Notes: generated from the letters alone by a model not told the origin. A stretch of 64,000 nucleotides of DNA from Clostridium sp. UBA701 (GCA_002298125.1 DBMJ01000023.1:62249-126248), one strand, 5' to 3'. Shown: positions 51,224 to 60,300, counted from the stretch's first letter. Made by a program: numbers and translations.

Positions 51224-53521
51224 TTATCTATTTCTCTGACTTGATGCGGCCAACATCTGACCTAGGCATAATCCGCCATCATTAACAGGCAGTACTCTGT
51301 TATAATATACCATAAAGGCCTTATCTTCAAGCAGTGTTTTTATAGAGGTGAAGATATATTTATTTTGAAATACTCCTCCTCCTAAAACCACCTTGTTTAT
51401 ACCTTCACGCTGTCTTCCTAAAATACATAGCCTGAAGGTGAAGTTTACAACGGTATTGTGTATCTTTTGTGAAATTATATTATTAGAGGTACCTCTGTTA
51501 ATATCAGCCATAACAGCTTTTATAATGGGGCGGTAATCTACAATAATTTCCCCAATATTAGTGCTTAATTGCTCTAGCTTGTATTCATAGCAGGGCTCAA
51601 GCTCGCCACTGCTATTTATTTCAGACTTTGCCCCCTCCTGAAGCAGCTCCTCCAGCTCTATGGCTGCCTGAGCCTCATAGCTTATCTTCTTATCTCCACT
51701 TATAAGGCTGTATAATCCATCAAGCAGTCTGCCCATACTAGAGGTCTTTGGATAAGGAAGTGTACTTTTATCTAAAAGCTGCCATATAAGCACTGCCTCC
51801 TTTCCATATTGTCTGCTTATAAATTCCTTTGTCTCATCGCAGACACCATAGGTATCCCAAAGGTATGCAAGAGTCATTCGATAGGGCTCTAAAACTGCTT
51901 TTTCTCCTCCTGGCATAGGGGTATATCTAAGATGAGCAAAACGCTTAAAATCTTTTCTGCTGCAGACAAGCACCTCTCCTCCCCAAATGCAGCCATCTGT
52001 GCCAAAACCCGTGCCATCATAAATAACCCCAATTACTCTCTCATCAATATTATGCTCAGCCATAACACTTAAAGCATGGGCATGATGATGCTGTACTTCT
52101 ACCACCGGCAGTCCCTCATCTCTTCCATATTTACTGCTGTAATAGTCAGGGTGCATATCCACAGCAATAATAGAGGGTTTTATATCAAAGAGAGACTTAA
52201 AGTGTTCTACATTTTTTATAAAATGTCTGTAGCTTTCTATATTGTAAAGATCCCCTATATGCTGACTTACAAAGACCTGTTCACTCTTTCCCAGGGCAAA
52301 GGTGTTTTTCATATGGGAGCCACAGGCTAGTATTCCCTGATAGCCCTTGCATATAATATCCTCAGGTGCATAGCCTCTTGCTCTTCTAATGATAAACTCC
52401 TCTTCACCTATAACCCTTACCACTGAATCATCTACAGGCACATGAATTTCCCTGTTATGCAGAAGGAAAAAGTCCACCACAGAGCTTAGATTATTAAGTG
52501 CTCTCTCATTGGTGTATTCCAAGGGAAAGCCGCTCCTATTGGCACTAGTCATTATAAGCACCTTAAGCTCCTCATCAAAAAGCAGGTAATGCAGAGGAGT
52601 ATAGGGTAGCATTACCCCAAGGGTGCTCTGTTTAGGTGCTATGTTATAAGGCAGGGTACTATCCTTACCTCTCTTTAAAATCACTATGGGCTTTCTTGTA
52701 CCACAGAGAAGCTTCTCTTCTAAAGGTGTTACAACACAATGCCTTCTAATGGTCTCTAGGTTCGCCATCATCAATGCAAAGGGTTTATGGGGACGCAGCT
52801 TTCTCTGTCTTAAAATACTTACTGCCTCTTCATTTTCCCCGTCACAGACAAAATGAAAGCCTCCAAGTCCCTTTATAGCAAAAATTGCTCCTCCCTTTAA
52901 TTTTTCACGGGTAAACTTCAGTGAATCCCCAGTGTTTATTTCATTTCCTCTGCTGTCTGTAACCCAAAGTCTAGGTCCGCAGGAGGGGCAAGCATTGGGC
53001 TGAGCATGAAATCTCCTGTCCTCAGGGTTCTTATATTCTTCTGCACAGCTTTCACACATTTTAAAGCTCTCCATGGTAGTCTTATCTCTATCATAGGGCA
53101 GCCTTTCAATTATGGAAAACCTAGGTCCACAATTGGTACAATTTGTGAAGGCGTAGCCATATCTTGGATTTCCCTCAGTGGTTATATCCCGAATACAATC
53201 CTCACACACAGACATATCAGGAGAAACAAGGGTAATATCCCCCAAAATCTCTTCACTTTCAACTATATTAAACTCAGTATAGCGCTCCAAAGGACGCAGC
53301 TCTATAGCTATATTTTCAATTTTAGAAAGGGGAGGCGCCTTCTCAAACTCCTTCAGAAAGTCTTGTAAATCCTGTTCCTCACCCTGTACATCAATATATA
53401 CTCCTGAGGAATTATTGTTCACCCAGCCAAAGAGGTTGTGTGCTCTTGCCTGCTTGTAAACAAAAGGTCGAAAGCCTACTCCTTGAACAATACCTTGCAC
53501 TCTTATAAAATATCTTTTCAT
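51224..53521 (-). CDS. hypF: Carbamoyltransferase HypF ([NiFe] hydrogenase maturation)
   Basis: Makes the thiocarbamate used for the CN ligands of the [NiFe] centre. All four parts of the 765-residue protein are seen: acylphosphatase domain (1-90, V-Q-G-V-G-F-R-P), two C4 zinc fingers (C-E-D-C near 107 and C-E-S-C-A-E-E-Y near 160), YrdC-like domain (about 200-380) and the Kae1-like domain with H-H-H-A-H-A near 478. No other hyp or hydrogenase gene is adjacent, so its partners are elsewhere. The ribosome site of ATG 53521 is weak. Confidence 0.95.
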   Translation of the reverse strand: MKRYFIRVQGIVQGVGFRPFVYKQARAHNLFGWVNNNSSGVYIDVQGEEQDLQDFLKEFEKAPPLSKIENIAIELRPLERYTEFNIVESEEILGDITLVSPDMSVCEDCIRDITTEGNPRYGYAFTNCTNCGPRFSIIERLPYDRDKTTMESFKMCESCAEEYKNPEDRRFHAQPNACPSCGPRLWVTDSRGNEINTGDSLKFTREKLKGGAIFAIKGLGGFHFVCDGENEEAVSILRQRKLRPHKPFALMMANLETIRRHCVVTPLEEKLLCGTRKPIVILKRGKDSTLPYNIAPKQSTLGVMLPYTPLHYLLFDEELKVLIMTSANRSGFPLEYTNERALNNLSSVVDFFLLHNREIHVPVDDSVVRVIGEEEFIIRRARGYAPEDIICKGYQGILACGSHMKNTFALGKSEQVFVSQHIGDLYNIESYRHFIKNVEHFKSLFDIKPSIIAVDMHPDYYSSKYGRDEGLPVVEVQHHHAHALSVMAEHNIDERVIGVIYDGTGFGTDGCIWGGEVLVCSRKDFKRFAHLRYTPMPGGEKAVLEPYRMTLAYLWDTYGVCDETKEFISRQYGKEAVLIWQLLDKSTLPYPKTSSMGRLLDGLYSLISGDKKISYEAQAAIELEELLQEGAKSEINSSGELEPCYEYKLEQLSTNIGEIIVDYRPIIKAVMADINRGTSNNIISQKIHNTVVNFTFRLCILGRQREGINKVVLGGGVFQNKYIFTSIKTLLEDKAFMVYYNRVLPVNDGGLCLGQMLAASSQRNR

Positions 53522-53549
53522 ATGTACGCACCTTTTTTCAAAATAATAC

Positions 53550-53578
53550 TTGCAAATTTAACAAAACTATAATATAAT
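53550..53578 (+). promoter_or_regulatory. SigA promoter of the 29-codon gene
   Basis: TTGCAA (53550-53555), 17-bp spacer, TATAAT (53573-53578). It gives a 5' leader of about 120 nt before ATG 53704; no known riboswitch is recognised in the leader. Confidence 0.7.
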
Positions 53579-53703
53579 TATAAAGTTACCTTAACAAACA
53601 AATGTTATATTTGATATAGAGCTTCTCCTTCGGTCATTGATCCTATGATTCCTGTGAAAGTTTACCAAATATAAAATAATGATATGGAGGAGGTGAAATA
53701 TTA

Positions 53704-53793
53704 ATGATTGAAACAAATTTTGAATTTACTGTTGATATAATCAACGAATGTCTTGAGGAATGTCTCGAGGAAACTTCTGAGGAAGGTGAATAG
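53704..53793 (+). CDS. 29-residue acidic peptide with a C-L-E-E repeat
   Basis: A short gene from ATG 53704 to TAG 53793, preceded by GGAGGAGGTG. The product starts M-I-E-T-N-F-E-F-T-V-D and contains N-E-C-L-E-E-C-L-E-E, two cysteines in a direct 4-residue repeat with Glu, and an acidic tail. A consensus promoter and a terminator frame it, so it is an independent transcription unit. It could be a regulatory, metal-binding or processed peptide; no family recognised. Confidence 0.6.
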   Translation: MIETNFEFTVDIINECLEECLEETSEEGE

Positions 53794-53795
53794 TA

Positions 53796-53824
53796 AAAGT
53801 GCAAATATCCTGAGTTTGCATTTT
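53796..53824 (+). terminator. Terminator after the 29-codon gene
   Basis: Stem AAAGTGCAAA / TTTGCATTTT with one G-U pair and a T4 end. Confidence 0.7.
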
Positions 53825-53874
53825 ACTTCCTTCCTCTTTTGATTTTTTGACATTTTTCAACTCAAACCCTATCT

Positions 53875-54633
53875 TTATAGGCAATCATTTCTCTCTTCAT
53901 TCTCTTTATATCTTTTCACATTTTCCAAATTTAAAAACATTACAGTCATTCCTACCTGTGCAAAAGCAGTTATAACTGTAAAGAAGGCTTCTAAAACGCT
54001 TACATACATGGGTATTACCACCTTGCCAGTCTGAAGGATTTGTAGGGTTAAGAAAAAAGAAATAGGCGTACTAGCTGCACTTAAAGCAAAGAACACCAGT
54101 ATGTTGGTAACTAGCGCAAACCCTAGTATCTTCCAAAAATTACCCTTGGCTAGGGAGGAGCTATATTTAAACGCTGCCATAAATCCTTTTTTTCTTATTG
54201 CAATAGCATGCAAATAGAAGCCATAATAAACTGCAATTATTACTCCAGGTATTATAAGAAGCACTATACCTAAAGTCATTCCGATAATAAACAATAAAAA
54301 GGCAGGCAGTGTTTTAAGCAAAAGCTTTGTGGCCTCATTTATCAATTCATTCCATTTCAGCTTTTCACCATTTTCTATAAATCTAGCAGAAGCCATTATA
54401 ATACAGGAATTAATCATCACAGCCAAAACAAGTGATAGCAAGAGATTACCTACAATAATAATCGGCGGTATATTGTCTATATTATTCTGTATACAATTAT
54501 TTACAATCATCGTTGGTAGACTAAAGAGCACGGAGACAATGGCTATACTAATAAACATGTTTTTATAAACCTGAAAGGTCATGGTAAAAAAGTCTCCCAT
54601 TTCTAAATTTCGCATCTTAAGCTTGTCAAACAT
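53875..54633 (-). CDS. Polytopic membrane protein, DUF975-like
   Basis: A 252-residue membrane protein with about six hydrophobic segments. The pattern M-I-N-S-C-I-I-M-A-S-A-R and the amphipathic linker before A-F-K-Y-S-S-S-L-A-K-G-N-F-W-K resemble the DUF975/YciC group of integral membrane proteins. ATG 54633 follows GGAGAGGG. It lies 14 bp behind the YdcF-type gene, probably in the same operon. Function unknown. Confidence 0.7.
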   Translation of the reverse strand: MFDKLKMRNLEMGDFFTMTFQVYKNMFISIAIVSVLFSLPTMIVNNCIQNNIDNIPPIIIVGNLLLSLVLAVMINSCIIMASARFIENGEKLKWNELINEATKLLLKTLPAFLLFIIGMTLGIVLLIIPGVIIAVYYGFYLHAIAIRKKGFMAAFKYSSSLAKGNFWKILGFALVTNILVFFALSAASTPISFFLTLQILQTGKVVIPMYVSVLEAFFTVITAFAQVGMTVMFLNLENVKRYKENEERNDCL

Positions 54634-54647
54634 AAATTACCCTCTCC

Positions 54648-55418
54648 TTATCTGTCAAAAATAAATGATTTTATAAGTGCCGCACTTTCTCTCATATAAT
54701 AGGCAGGAATAAGATACACCAAGGTTTCAGCACTATAGGCAGTGCAGTTTAGTCCTGCTCTTTTTCCTAGCAGCATGGAGCGATATATATGAAAGCCATT
54801 GGTTATTATAGTGACCTTAGCACTCTTATTGCCATCCTTTGAAGCTATGAGTGCTGCAGAATTGTTTACATTTTCCTTAGTATTGGTAGACTTATCTTCA
54901 ATTAATAATCTGTCTTCAGAGACTCCTCTACTCATCAAAAACTTCTTCATAGCATAGGCCTCGGTTACACTTTCTCCTGGACCTTGTCCACCAGACAATA
55001 TCAATATACAATTGGTGTTCTCCTTAGCAAGCTTTTCAGCAGCCTCAAGCCTCTGTACCAGAGTAAGAGAAGGGGTTTCCCCCCTAAGCCCAGCACCGAG
55101 CACCAGCACATAAGGTGAAGGAGACCTATCACTTTTAAAGGAATAGGGTATTATAACAGCTTCAGCTATTACAAATATAATCAAAGGTATTATTATAACT
55201 AGATTTAACACTTTATTTATAACCTTAATGGTCTTGCCTTCTCTATGTCTTAAGAGATACAGCTTTACCACTCCCAGCATGGAAAGAAACACTCCTCCAG
55301 CTATTAACACCTTGCCAAAGGACAAATTGTAGGCTAGAGTAAAAGCACTATAAACAGTCACTATTATGCCTGCAAAAATAAGTGTCCACGAAAAGGGCTT
55401 ATTATGTACACCCTTCAT
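54648..55418 (-). CDS. YdcF/SanA-like DUF218 membrane protein
   Basis: A 256-residue protein with three N-terminal membrane segments (about 10-30, 35-52 and 65-90) and a DUF218 domain (about 100-250). Typical motifs: V-L-G-A-G-L near 105, L-I-L-S-G-G-Q-G near 138, A-Y-A-M-K-K-F-L and D-K-S-T-N-T-K-E-N near 170. Family members are linked to envelope polysaccharide metabolism and vancomycin exclusion, but the reaction is unknown. ATG 55418 follows AGGGGGA. Confidence 0.85.
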   Translation of the reverse strand: MKGVHNKPFSWTLIFAGIIVTVYSAFTLAYNLSFGKVLIAGGVFLSMLGVVKLYLLRHREGKTIKVINKVLNLVIIIPLIIFVIAEAVIIPYSFKSDRSPSPYVLVLGAGLRGETPSLTLVQRLEAAEKLAKENTNCILILSGGQGPGESVTEAYAMKKFLMSRGVSEDRLLIEDKSTNTKENVNNSAALIASKDGNKSAKVTIITNGFHIYRSMLLGKRAGLNCTAYSAETLVYLIPAYYMRESAALIKSFIFDR

Positions 55419-55515
55419 TTTTATTCCCCCTTTATACCTAAGCTACTAAAATAGCATACAACCTAATTATATATCTTTTCATTAACTTTAACATCACATA
55501 ATTTAAAGAAAAACA

Positions 55516-55556
55516 GCCCCTATGGGGTTTGTTCTTAAAACTCCTAGGGGCTATTT
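55516..55556 (-). terminator. Terminator after hisS
   Basis: Stem AGCCCCTAGGAGTTT / AACCCCATAGGGGCT (one bulge) on the minus strand followed by TTTTTCTTT. Confidence 0.8.
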
Positions 55557-55558
55557 TA

Positions 55559-56884
55559 TTATTGATTTTTAGTTTTGATTTTATCTATTACTTCCTCTAA
55601 GGAGAGAGTACACTGACTTCCTTCCTTCATATCCTTTAAGGTAAGGACACCCTTATTCATCTCATCTTCACCTATTACTATGGTATAGGGAATCTGGAGC
55701 TTATCAGCATATCCAAATTTCTTACCCATCTTACCATCCTCGTAATATACCTCACAAACAATTCCTTCATCTCTTAGCATATTGGCCATGGTTACAGTAT
55801 AGCCAAGAGTTCCCTCCATGGGAATTAAGAGCACCTTAGATAGGGTGGAGGAGGTATTAAAGTGTATTAGATTTGCCTCCTTAAGCTGATAGAACAATCT
55901 GCTGAGTCCTATAGATATACCTACTCCTGGGAGCTTCTGATTGGTGTAGTATTCCGCTAAGTTGTCATATCTTCCTCCAGAGCACACGCTGCCAATGGAG
56001 GGGTAATTATCCAAGGTAGTTTCATAAATAGTACCTGTATAGTAATCCAATCCTCTTGCTATTTTTAAGTCTATCTTGTAGTTCTTCTCCGGTACTCCAA
56101 AATACTCAATGGTCTCTATTACTGAGGATAGCTCTGAAACTCCAGTTACAAACTCCTCTTCCTTAAGCTTAAGCTCCTTAAGATAGTCAAGAGTTTCTTC
56201 GTTATTTCCGCTAAAGCTAATAAATTTCATCACTTGATCTACAAGCTCCTGAGAGTCTAAAAGCTTTATAAGCTCACCCCTAACTACTTCCTCTCCTATT
56301 TTATCAAGTTTATCTACAATTCTTAATACCTCTACCTTATTCTCTATACCAAGAGCCTTAAAAAAGCCGTTTAATACCTTTCTGTTGTTGATATGGATGG
56401 TAAAGGCACTAAAGCCTAAGTCCTTGAAGGTAGAATAGATAATGCTTGGAATTTCAGCATCGTTCATTATACTTAGTTTCCCATTGCCAATAATGTCAAT
56501 GTCACACTGATAAAATTCACGGAAGCGTCCTCTCTGATTTCTCTCTCCTCTGTATACTTTTCCAATGTGATATCTTCTAAAGGGGAAATTCAGCTCAGAA
56601 AAATGCTGAGCCACATATCTTGCCAGCGGCACTGTAAGGTCAAATCTCAGCGACATGTCTGTGTCTCCCTTGTTAAACCTGTAAATCTGCTTTTCAGTAT
56701 CTCCGCCACCTTTAGCCAGAAGAACCTCAGACTTTTCTATAACAGGCGTGTCAACAGGTATAAAGCCACATCTTTCATAATTCTTCCTTATTATATCAAG
56801 CATATGATTAAATGCTATTTGATCTGCTGGAAGAAGCTCTAGAAATCCTGGCAGAGTGCTAGGTTTTACAATATTGTTTGCCAT
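55559..56884 (-). CDS. hisS: Histidyl-tRNA synthetase
   Basis: A 441-residue class II synthetase charging tRNA-His. Motif 2 (F-R-R-Y-H-I-G-K-V-Y-R-G-E then F-R-E-F-Y-Q-C-D-I-D-I) is at about 102-131, the His-specific R-G-L-D-Y-Y-T-G near 275-282, motif 3 G-V-G-I-S-I-G-L-S-R near 330, and an anticodon-binding domain at about 355-440. ATG 56884 follows AAGGAGG. No T-box is seen upstream. It is slightly longer than the Bacillus enzyme, but all catalytic motifs are intact, so it is not HisZ. Confidence 0.95.
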   Translation of the reverse strand: MANNIVKPSTLPGFLELLPADQIAFNHMLDIIRKNYERCGFIPVDTPVIEKSEVLLAKGGGDTEKQIYRFNKGDTDMSLRFDLTVPLARYVAQHFSELNFPFRRYHIGKVYRGERNQRGRFREFYQCDIDIIGNGKLSIMNDAEIPSIIYSTFKDLGFSAFTIHINNRKVLNGFFKALGIENKVEVLRIVDKLDKIGEEVVRGELIKLLDSQELVDQVMKFISFSGNNEETLDYLKELKLKEEEFVTGVSELSSVIETIEYFGVPEKNYKIDLKIARGLDYYTGTIYETTLDNYPSIGSVCSGGRYDNLAEYYTNQKLPGVGISIGLSRLFYQLKEANLIHFNTSSTLSKVLLIPMEGTLGYTVTMANMLRDEGIVCEVYYEDGKMGKKFGYADKLQIPYTIVIGEDEMNKGVLTLKDMKEGSQCTLSLEEVIDKIKTKNQ

Positions 56885-57138
56885 GTGCTCAATCCTCCTT
56901 AATTCTTATGCAAATATGTAAAATATATTTAATACATTATTTTACTCTAATTTTATGGGTTTCTCAATAGCGATATATTTATAATTATACTATAACCATT
57001 AAAAGTATGTAAACGCATTGTAAAATTGCTCTAATTTAGTTGAAAATATTGGTACAAAATCTATATAATAAGAATAAGCTAATTAATATACCATTTTTCG
57101 GAACGCAAAGTGGAACTTATATGAAGGAGGAATAAACT

Positions 57139-57582
57139 ATGCTTAAGGAATTAATAGCACTATCAAAAAAACAGAAGAAAATAACTAAGAGAAAAGAGGC
57201 AGCAAAAACTGTTACTCTAATAGGTGCAGGTGCAGTGGTTGGCTCTGTTGCAGCAGCTCTACTCACCCCAAAGAGCGGTAAGGAGCTTAGAGAGGACATA
57301 AAGGTTACAGCTAAGGACACTGTGGAAACTGCAAAGGTAAAGTATGCAGAGACTAAGGAAAAGCTTAATGATATCAAGTTTGATGTTATGTCCACCAAGG
57401 AAGTTTTAAAGGATGAATTGTCTGAAAAAATCGAGGCAAAGAAGAAAGAGCTTAACTCCAATATTCAAAATTTAAAGGAAAAGAAAGAAAAGATTGAAAT
57501 GGATTTAAGAGCTGCGGCTAAAGAAGCCTCTGAGGACATAAAGGAAGAAGCTGAAGAGATTAGCGAGGACCTTGAAAAATAA
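57139..57582 (+). CDS. YtxH-type general-stress protein
   Basis: A 147-residue protein with an N-terminal basic region, a YtxH-like hydrophobic segment (about 25-47, with A-A-L-L-T-P-K-S-G-K-E-L-R) and a long charged helix to the C-terminus, probably coiled coil. ATG 57139 follows AGGAGG. It lies 80 bp ahead of a membrane-helix protein and both are typical of envelope stress pairs. Role unknown. Confidence 0.8.
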   Translation: MLKELIALSKKQKKITKRKEAAKTVTLIGAGAVVGSVAAALLTPKSGKELREDIKVTAKDTVETAKVKYAETKEKLNDIKFDVMSTKEVLKDELSEKIEAKKKELNSNIQNLKEKKEKIEMDLRAAAKEASEDIKEEAEEISEDLEK

Positions 57583-57593
57583 ACACATAAATT

Positions 57594-57632
57594 TCACTAG
57601 GAGAAGGATTATCACCTTCTCCTAGTGCAGCT
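57594..57632 (+). terminator. Hairpin between YtxH and DUF948-like genes
   Basis: 15-bp stem starting CACTAGGAGAAGG with its complement, loop ATTAT-type, weak T-tail. It may partly terminate and lower expression of the second gene. Confidence 0.65.
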
Positions 57633-57663
57633 TTAAAATACTAAAGGCTTAGAAGGTGATTGT

Positions 57664-58077
57664 ATGAATACCATGATATCAGTGGGAGATTTGCTGCTAG
57701 TGGTTTTGGGCTTGCTGGGAGTTGGACTTGCTATCTATCTGATTATTACCTTGATAAATGTAAATAAAACTGTTAAAAAGGTTAATGTGATCCTTGATAA
57801 AAACACACAAAATATCAACGCCACGCTTAACCTGCTTCCTAAGGTAACAAAGGACATAAGTGAGCTTACCACCACGTTACCAGTGGTTGCTGAAAACGTA
57901 AATGACATAGTGGTTGATGTAAAAGCAGGAGTCCATGCTGTATCTAGTACTGTTAATACAGTTGGGACAAGCATTACAGATACTGTAGAATCTGTAAGCG
58001 AGACCACTGAATATGCATTAGAATACATAAGAATAATTTCTGAGGTTATTAAAGAGGTTAAAAAACTATTTAAATAA
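57664..58077 (+). CDS. DUF948-like membrane protein
   Basis: A 137-residue protein with one N-terminal membrane segment (about 8-30) and a long helical, Val/Thr/Asn-rich domain resembling DUF948 proteins. ATG 57664 follows AGAAGGTG. Follows the YtxH-type gene. Confidence 0.75.
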   Translation: MNTMISVGDLLLVVLGLLGVGLAIYLIITLINVNKTVKKVNVILDKNTQNINATLNLLPKVTKDISELTTTLPVVAENVNDIVVDVKAGVHAVSSTVNTVGTSITDTVESVSETTEYALEYIRIISEVIKEVKKLFK

Positions 58078-58078
58078 A

Positions 58079-58114
58079 ACAAGTCCACTGGGAAAGCTTT
58101 CTCAGTGGACTTGT
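58079..58114. terminator. Bidirectional terminator between DUF948-like gene and modA
   Basis: 12-bp stem ACAAGTCCACTG / CAGTGGACTTGT with T7 on the plus strand. Confidence 0.88.
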
Positions 58115-58126
58115 TTTTTTATATTT

Positions 58127-58918
58127 TTATATTTCAAAGCCGTATTTTATAAATATAGCCTTAGCTTTATCCTCTTTTAAGAAATCCAGAAATGCCTTAG
58201 CAGAATCCTTTTCTTTGCTTGCGGAGATAAGGGCAGCTGGATAAACTATACTCTTGTGACTCTTTTCATCCACCACCTCAGCAATAACACTATCCTTAAG
58301 GTTGGTTGCATCAGATTTATAAACAAATCCTGCAGCCACTTCACCTCTCTCTACATAGGTAAGCACCTGCTTAACATCCTTTGCATATACAAGCTTGTCT
58401 TTAACTAAATCCCATAGCTTTAAATATGTAAGACTATCCTTTGCATACTGACCTGCAGGCACTGTCTCTACTTCTCCAATAGATATCTTTATGTCCTTTT
58501 TATTAAGGTCCTGCACGCTCTTTATGGAGTCCTTCTGTTCCTTTGATACTACAAGTACAAGCTGATTCTTTAACAAATCTACTCTGCTGCTCTTCTCAAT
58601 TAAGTTTTTACTCTCCAGTTCATCCATCTGCTTTTTTCCTGCAGAAATAAACAAATCTGAAGGCGCCCCCTCCTCAATCTGCTTCTGTAATGTTCCTGAG
58701 GCTCCAAGATTGAAGGTAAGCTTGATATTTTTTTCCTTTTCAAATATGGGTTGAATTTCACTAAGTGCTTCCTTTAAGCTAGCTGCAGCACTTATTGTGA
58801 TAGCTTTGGGAGTGTTATCCTTTGAGGGCAGGTTATCATTTGTTTTGGCAGCTTTAGTGCATCCTGCCAATGATGTGGTCAAAAGAATAGCTGTTAGAAA
58901 AAGTGAAGCTTTTTTCAT
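58127..58918 (-). CDS. modA: Molybdate-binding lipoprotein ModA
   Basis: Substrate-binding lipoprotein (263 residues) of the molybdate ABC transporter. Lipobox S-L-A-G-C near residue 20. Typical motifs: A-A-A-S-L-K-E-A-L near 48, G-A-S-G-T-L-Q-K-Q near 78 and P-A-G-Q-Y-A near 153; conserved Ser near 50 and 80 bind the oxyanion. ATG 58918 follows GGAGG. It has its own operator. modB and modC are absent next to it, so the permease must lie elsewhere or be shared. Confidence 0.92.
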   Translation of the reverse strand: MKKASLFLTAILLTTSLAGCTKAAKTNDNLPSKDNTPKAITISAAASLKEALSEIQPIFEKEKNIKLTFNLGASGTLQKQIEEGAPSDLFISAGKKQMDELESKNLIEKSSRVDLLKNQLVLVVSKEQKDSIKSVQDLNKKDIKISIGEVETVPAGQYAKDSLTYLKLWDLVKDKLVYAKDVKQVLTYVERGEVAAGFVYKSDATNLKDSVIAEVVDEKSHKSIVYPAALISASKEKDSAKAFLDFLKEDKAKAIFIKYGFEI

Positions 58919-58940
58919 TGCATTTCCTCCCATGGAAAAA

Positions 58941-58970
58941 ATTCGTTATACTAATTAAAGTATAACGAAT
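58941..58970. promoter_or_regulatory. ModE-type operator
   Basis: 11-bp perfect inverted repeat ATTCGTTATAC / GTATAACGAAT with an 8-bp spacer, 22 bp upstream of modA. The CGTTATA / TATAACG half-sites match the known ModE recognition pattern, and a ModE-type gene is encoded just upstream. Confidence 0.85.
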
Positions 58971-59033
58971 TAAAATATACATGTAAATAACTTTGTTTCT
59001 AAATTTTTGAATTTATTTATTAAATCTACAAAT

Positions 59034-59366
59034 TTAGTCATTAGTGAAATATTTATTAAATATTCTCTTTAGCTCTTCTTCACATTCTTCGTTGAATTTC
59101 TCATAGGTTTCCATAAGAATTTGTGCATTCTTAGTAAGTGTAGAGCCTCCACCCCTAGCTCCCCCACTCTTGCTTTCTATGAGCTTATAGCCTAAGTTTT
59201 CTTCAATGCTCTTCATAAGGTTATAGGCTTTATTGTAAGACATATTCATTGCCTTAGCAGCCTCAGAAAGAGACCCAGTTTTCACAACTCCCTTTAAAAG
59301 CTCATAGGGCCCTTTGCCAAATACCTTGCCGTTATTTTCTAGCCAGATCTTATATTTAACCTGCAT
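59034..59366 (-). CDS. modE: ModE-type winged-helix regulator
   Basis: A 110-residue protein with the LysR-like winged helix typical of the N-terminus of ModE (G-S-L-S-E-A-A-K-A-M-N-M-S-Y-N-K-A near residues 32-48) and the G-G-x-x-G-G-G-S-x-L-T wing near 70-80. It lacks the C-terminal molybdate-binding TOBE domains of E. coli ModE, as do many Firmicute forms, so molybdate sensing would be indirect. ATG 59366 follows AGAGGAAG. It lies between mrp and modA. Confidence 0.9.
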   Translation of the reverse strand: MQVKYKIWLENNGKVFGKGPYELLKGVVKTGSLSEAAKAMNMSYNKAYNLMKSIEENLGYKLIESKSGGARGGGSTLTKNAQILMETYEKFNEECEEELKRIFNKYFTND

Positions 59367-59376
59367 AGAGCTTCCT

Positions 59377-60201
59377 CTAAGATAGGCTTTTAATTATAAT
59401 GCTTGTCATGGTGTCTATGCTATCCTTTATTTCATCATTAATTATTTTTTCTCCGCCTTCTGTCAAGGCTGTGATGTCAGCACACATAGGCAGCTCAGCC
59501 AAAAGCGGAAGTCCTGTCTTTGAAACAAATTCATTTATTATTCCTTCAGGGTATATTCGGATTTTTTTGCTGCAGTCAGGACATATTATGTAGCTCATAT
59601 TTTCTACCACACCAAGAAGCTTTACCTCAAGCTTCCTTGCCATATTAACAGCCTTAGTAACTATCATGGAAACCATGTCCTGAGGAAGAGATACCATTAC
59701 CACTCCACTGATAGGTATAGACTGCATAACAGTTAGTGTAACATCTCCCGTTCCTGGAGGCATGTCTATTATAAGATAATCAAGCTCTCCCCAGAGCACA
59801 TCTGTCCAAAACTGCTTTACTGCACCAGTAATCATTGGGCCTCTCCATATTACTGGCTGATCCTCCTCATCAATAAGAAAGTTCAAAGACATAGCCTTTA
59901 TGCCCTCTTTGGTCTCCACAGGCTCTATCCCTTCACCAACACCCTGAGCACGCTTTTCACTTATGTTTAAAAGCCTTGGAATGCTCGGTCCTGTGATGTC
60001 CGCATCCAATATACCAACACTATATCCCTTCTTCCTAAGGTCTCTAGCAAGAAGCACAGACACCGTGGATTTTCCTACTCCACCCTTGCCGCTCATCACT
60101 GCAACTATCTTCTTCACTTTGTTGTATGGGTTATTTTCAATACTGCAGCTTCCTTCATTCTTACATCCATCCTTTGAAGGACAAGTACTACAATTAGACA
60201 T
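59377..60201 (-). CDS. Mrp/NBP35-type Fe-S cluster carrier ATPase
   Basis: A 274-residue P-loop ATPase. The deviant Walker A is S-G-K-G-G-V-G-K-S-T near residue 38-47, with D-A-D-I-T-G-P-S near 66-73 and the P-P-G-T-G-D motif near 150. N-terminal cysteines 4, 7, 12 and 18 and the C-terminal C-P-D-C near 207 can hold Fe-S clusters, as in the NBP35/ApbC group. Proposed role: Fe-S cluster assembly. ATG 60201 follows AAGGAGTG. It lies 10 bp ahead of modE in the same operon. Confidence 0.92.
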   Translation of the reverse strand: MSNCSTCPSKDGCKNEGSCSIENNPYNKVKKIVAVMSGKGGVGKSTVSVLLARDLRKKGYSVGILDADITGPSIPRLLNISEKRAQGVGEGIEPVETKEGIKAMSLNFLIDEEDQPVIWRGPMITGAVKQFWTDVLWGELDYLIIDMPPGTGDVTLTVMQSIPISGVVMVSLPQDMVSMIVTKAVNMARKLEVKLLGVVENMSYIICPDCSKKIRIYPEGIINEFVSKTGLPLLAELPMCADITALTEGGEKIINDEIKDSIDTMTSIIIKSLS

Positions 60202-60263
60202 ATTATCACTCCTTATTTATAGTCTAATTACATAATAAATCTAAAGGTAGCATTTTTCAAACA

Positions 60264-60300
60264 AAAAACCGACTGCCATTCTCTAGCAGTCAGTTTTTTG
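60264..60300 (-). terminator. Terminator after the thioredoxin-like gene
   Basis: Stem ACTGACTGCTAGA / TGGCAGTCGGT-type on the minus strand, then T6. It overlaps the 3' end of the gene. Confidence 0.75.
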
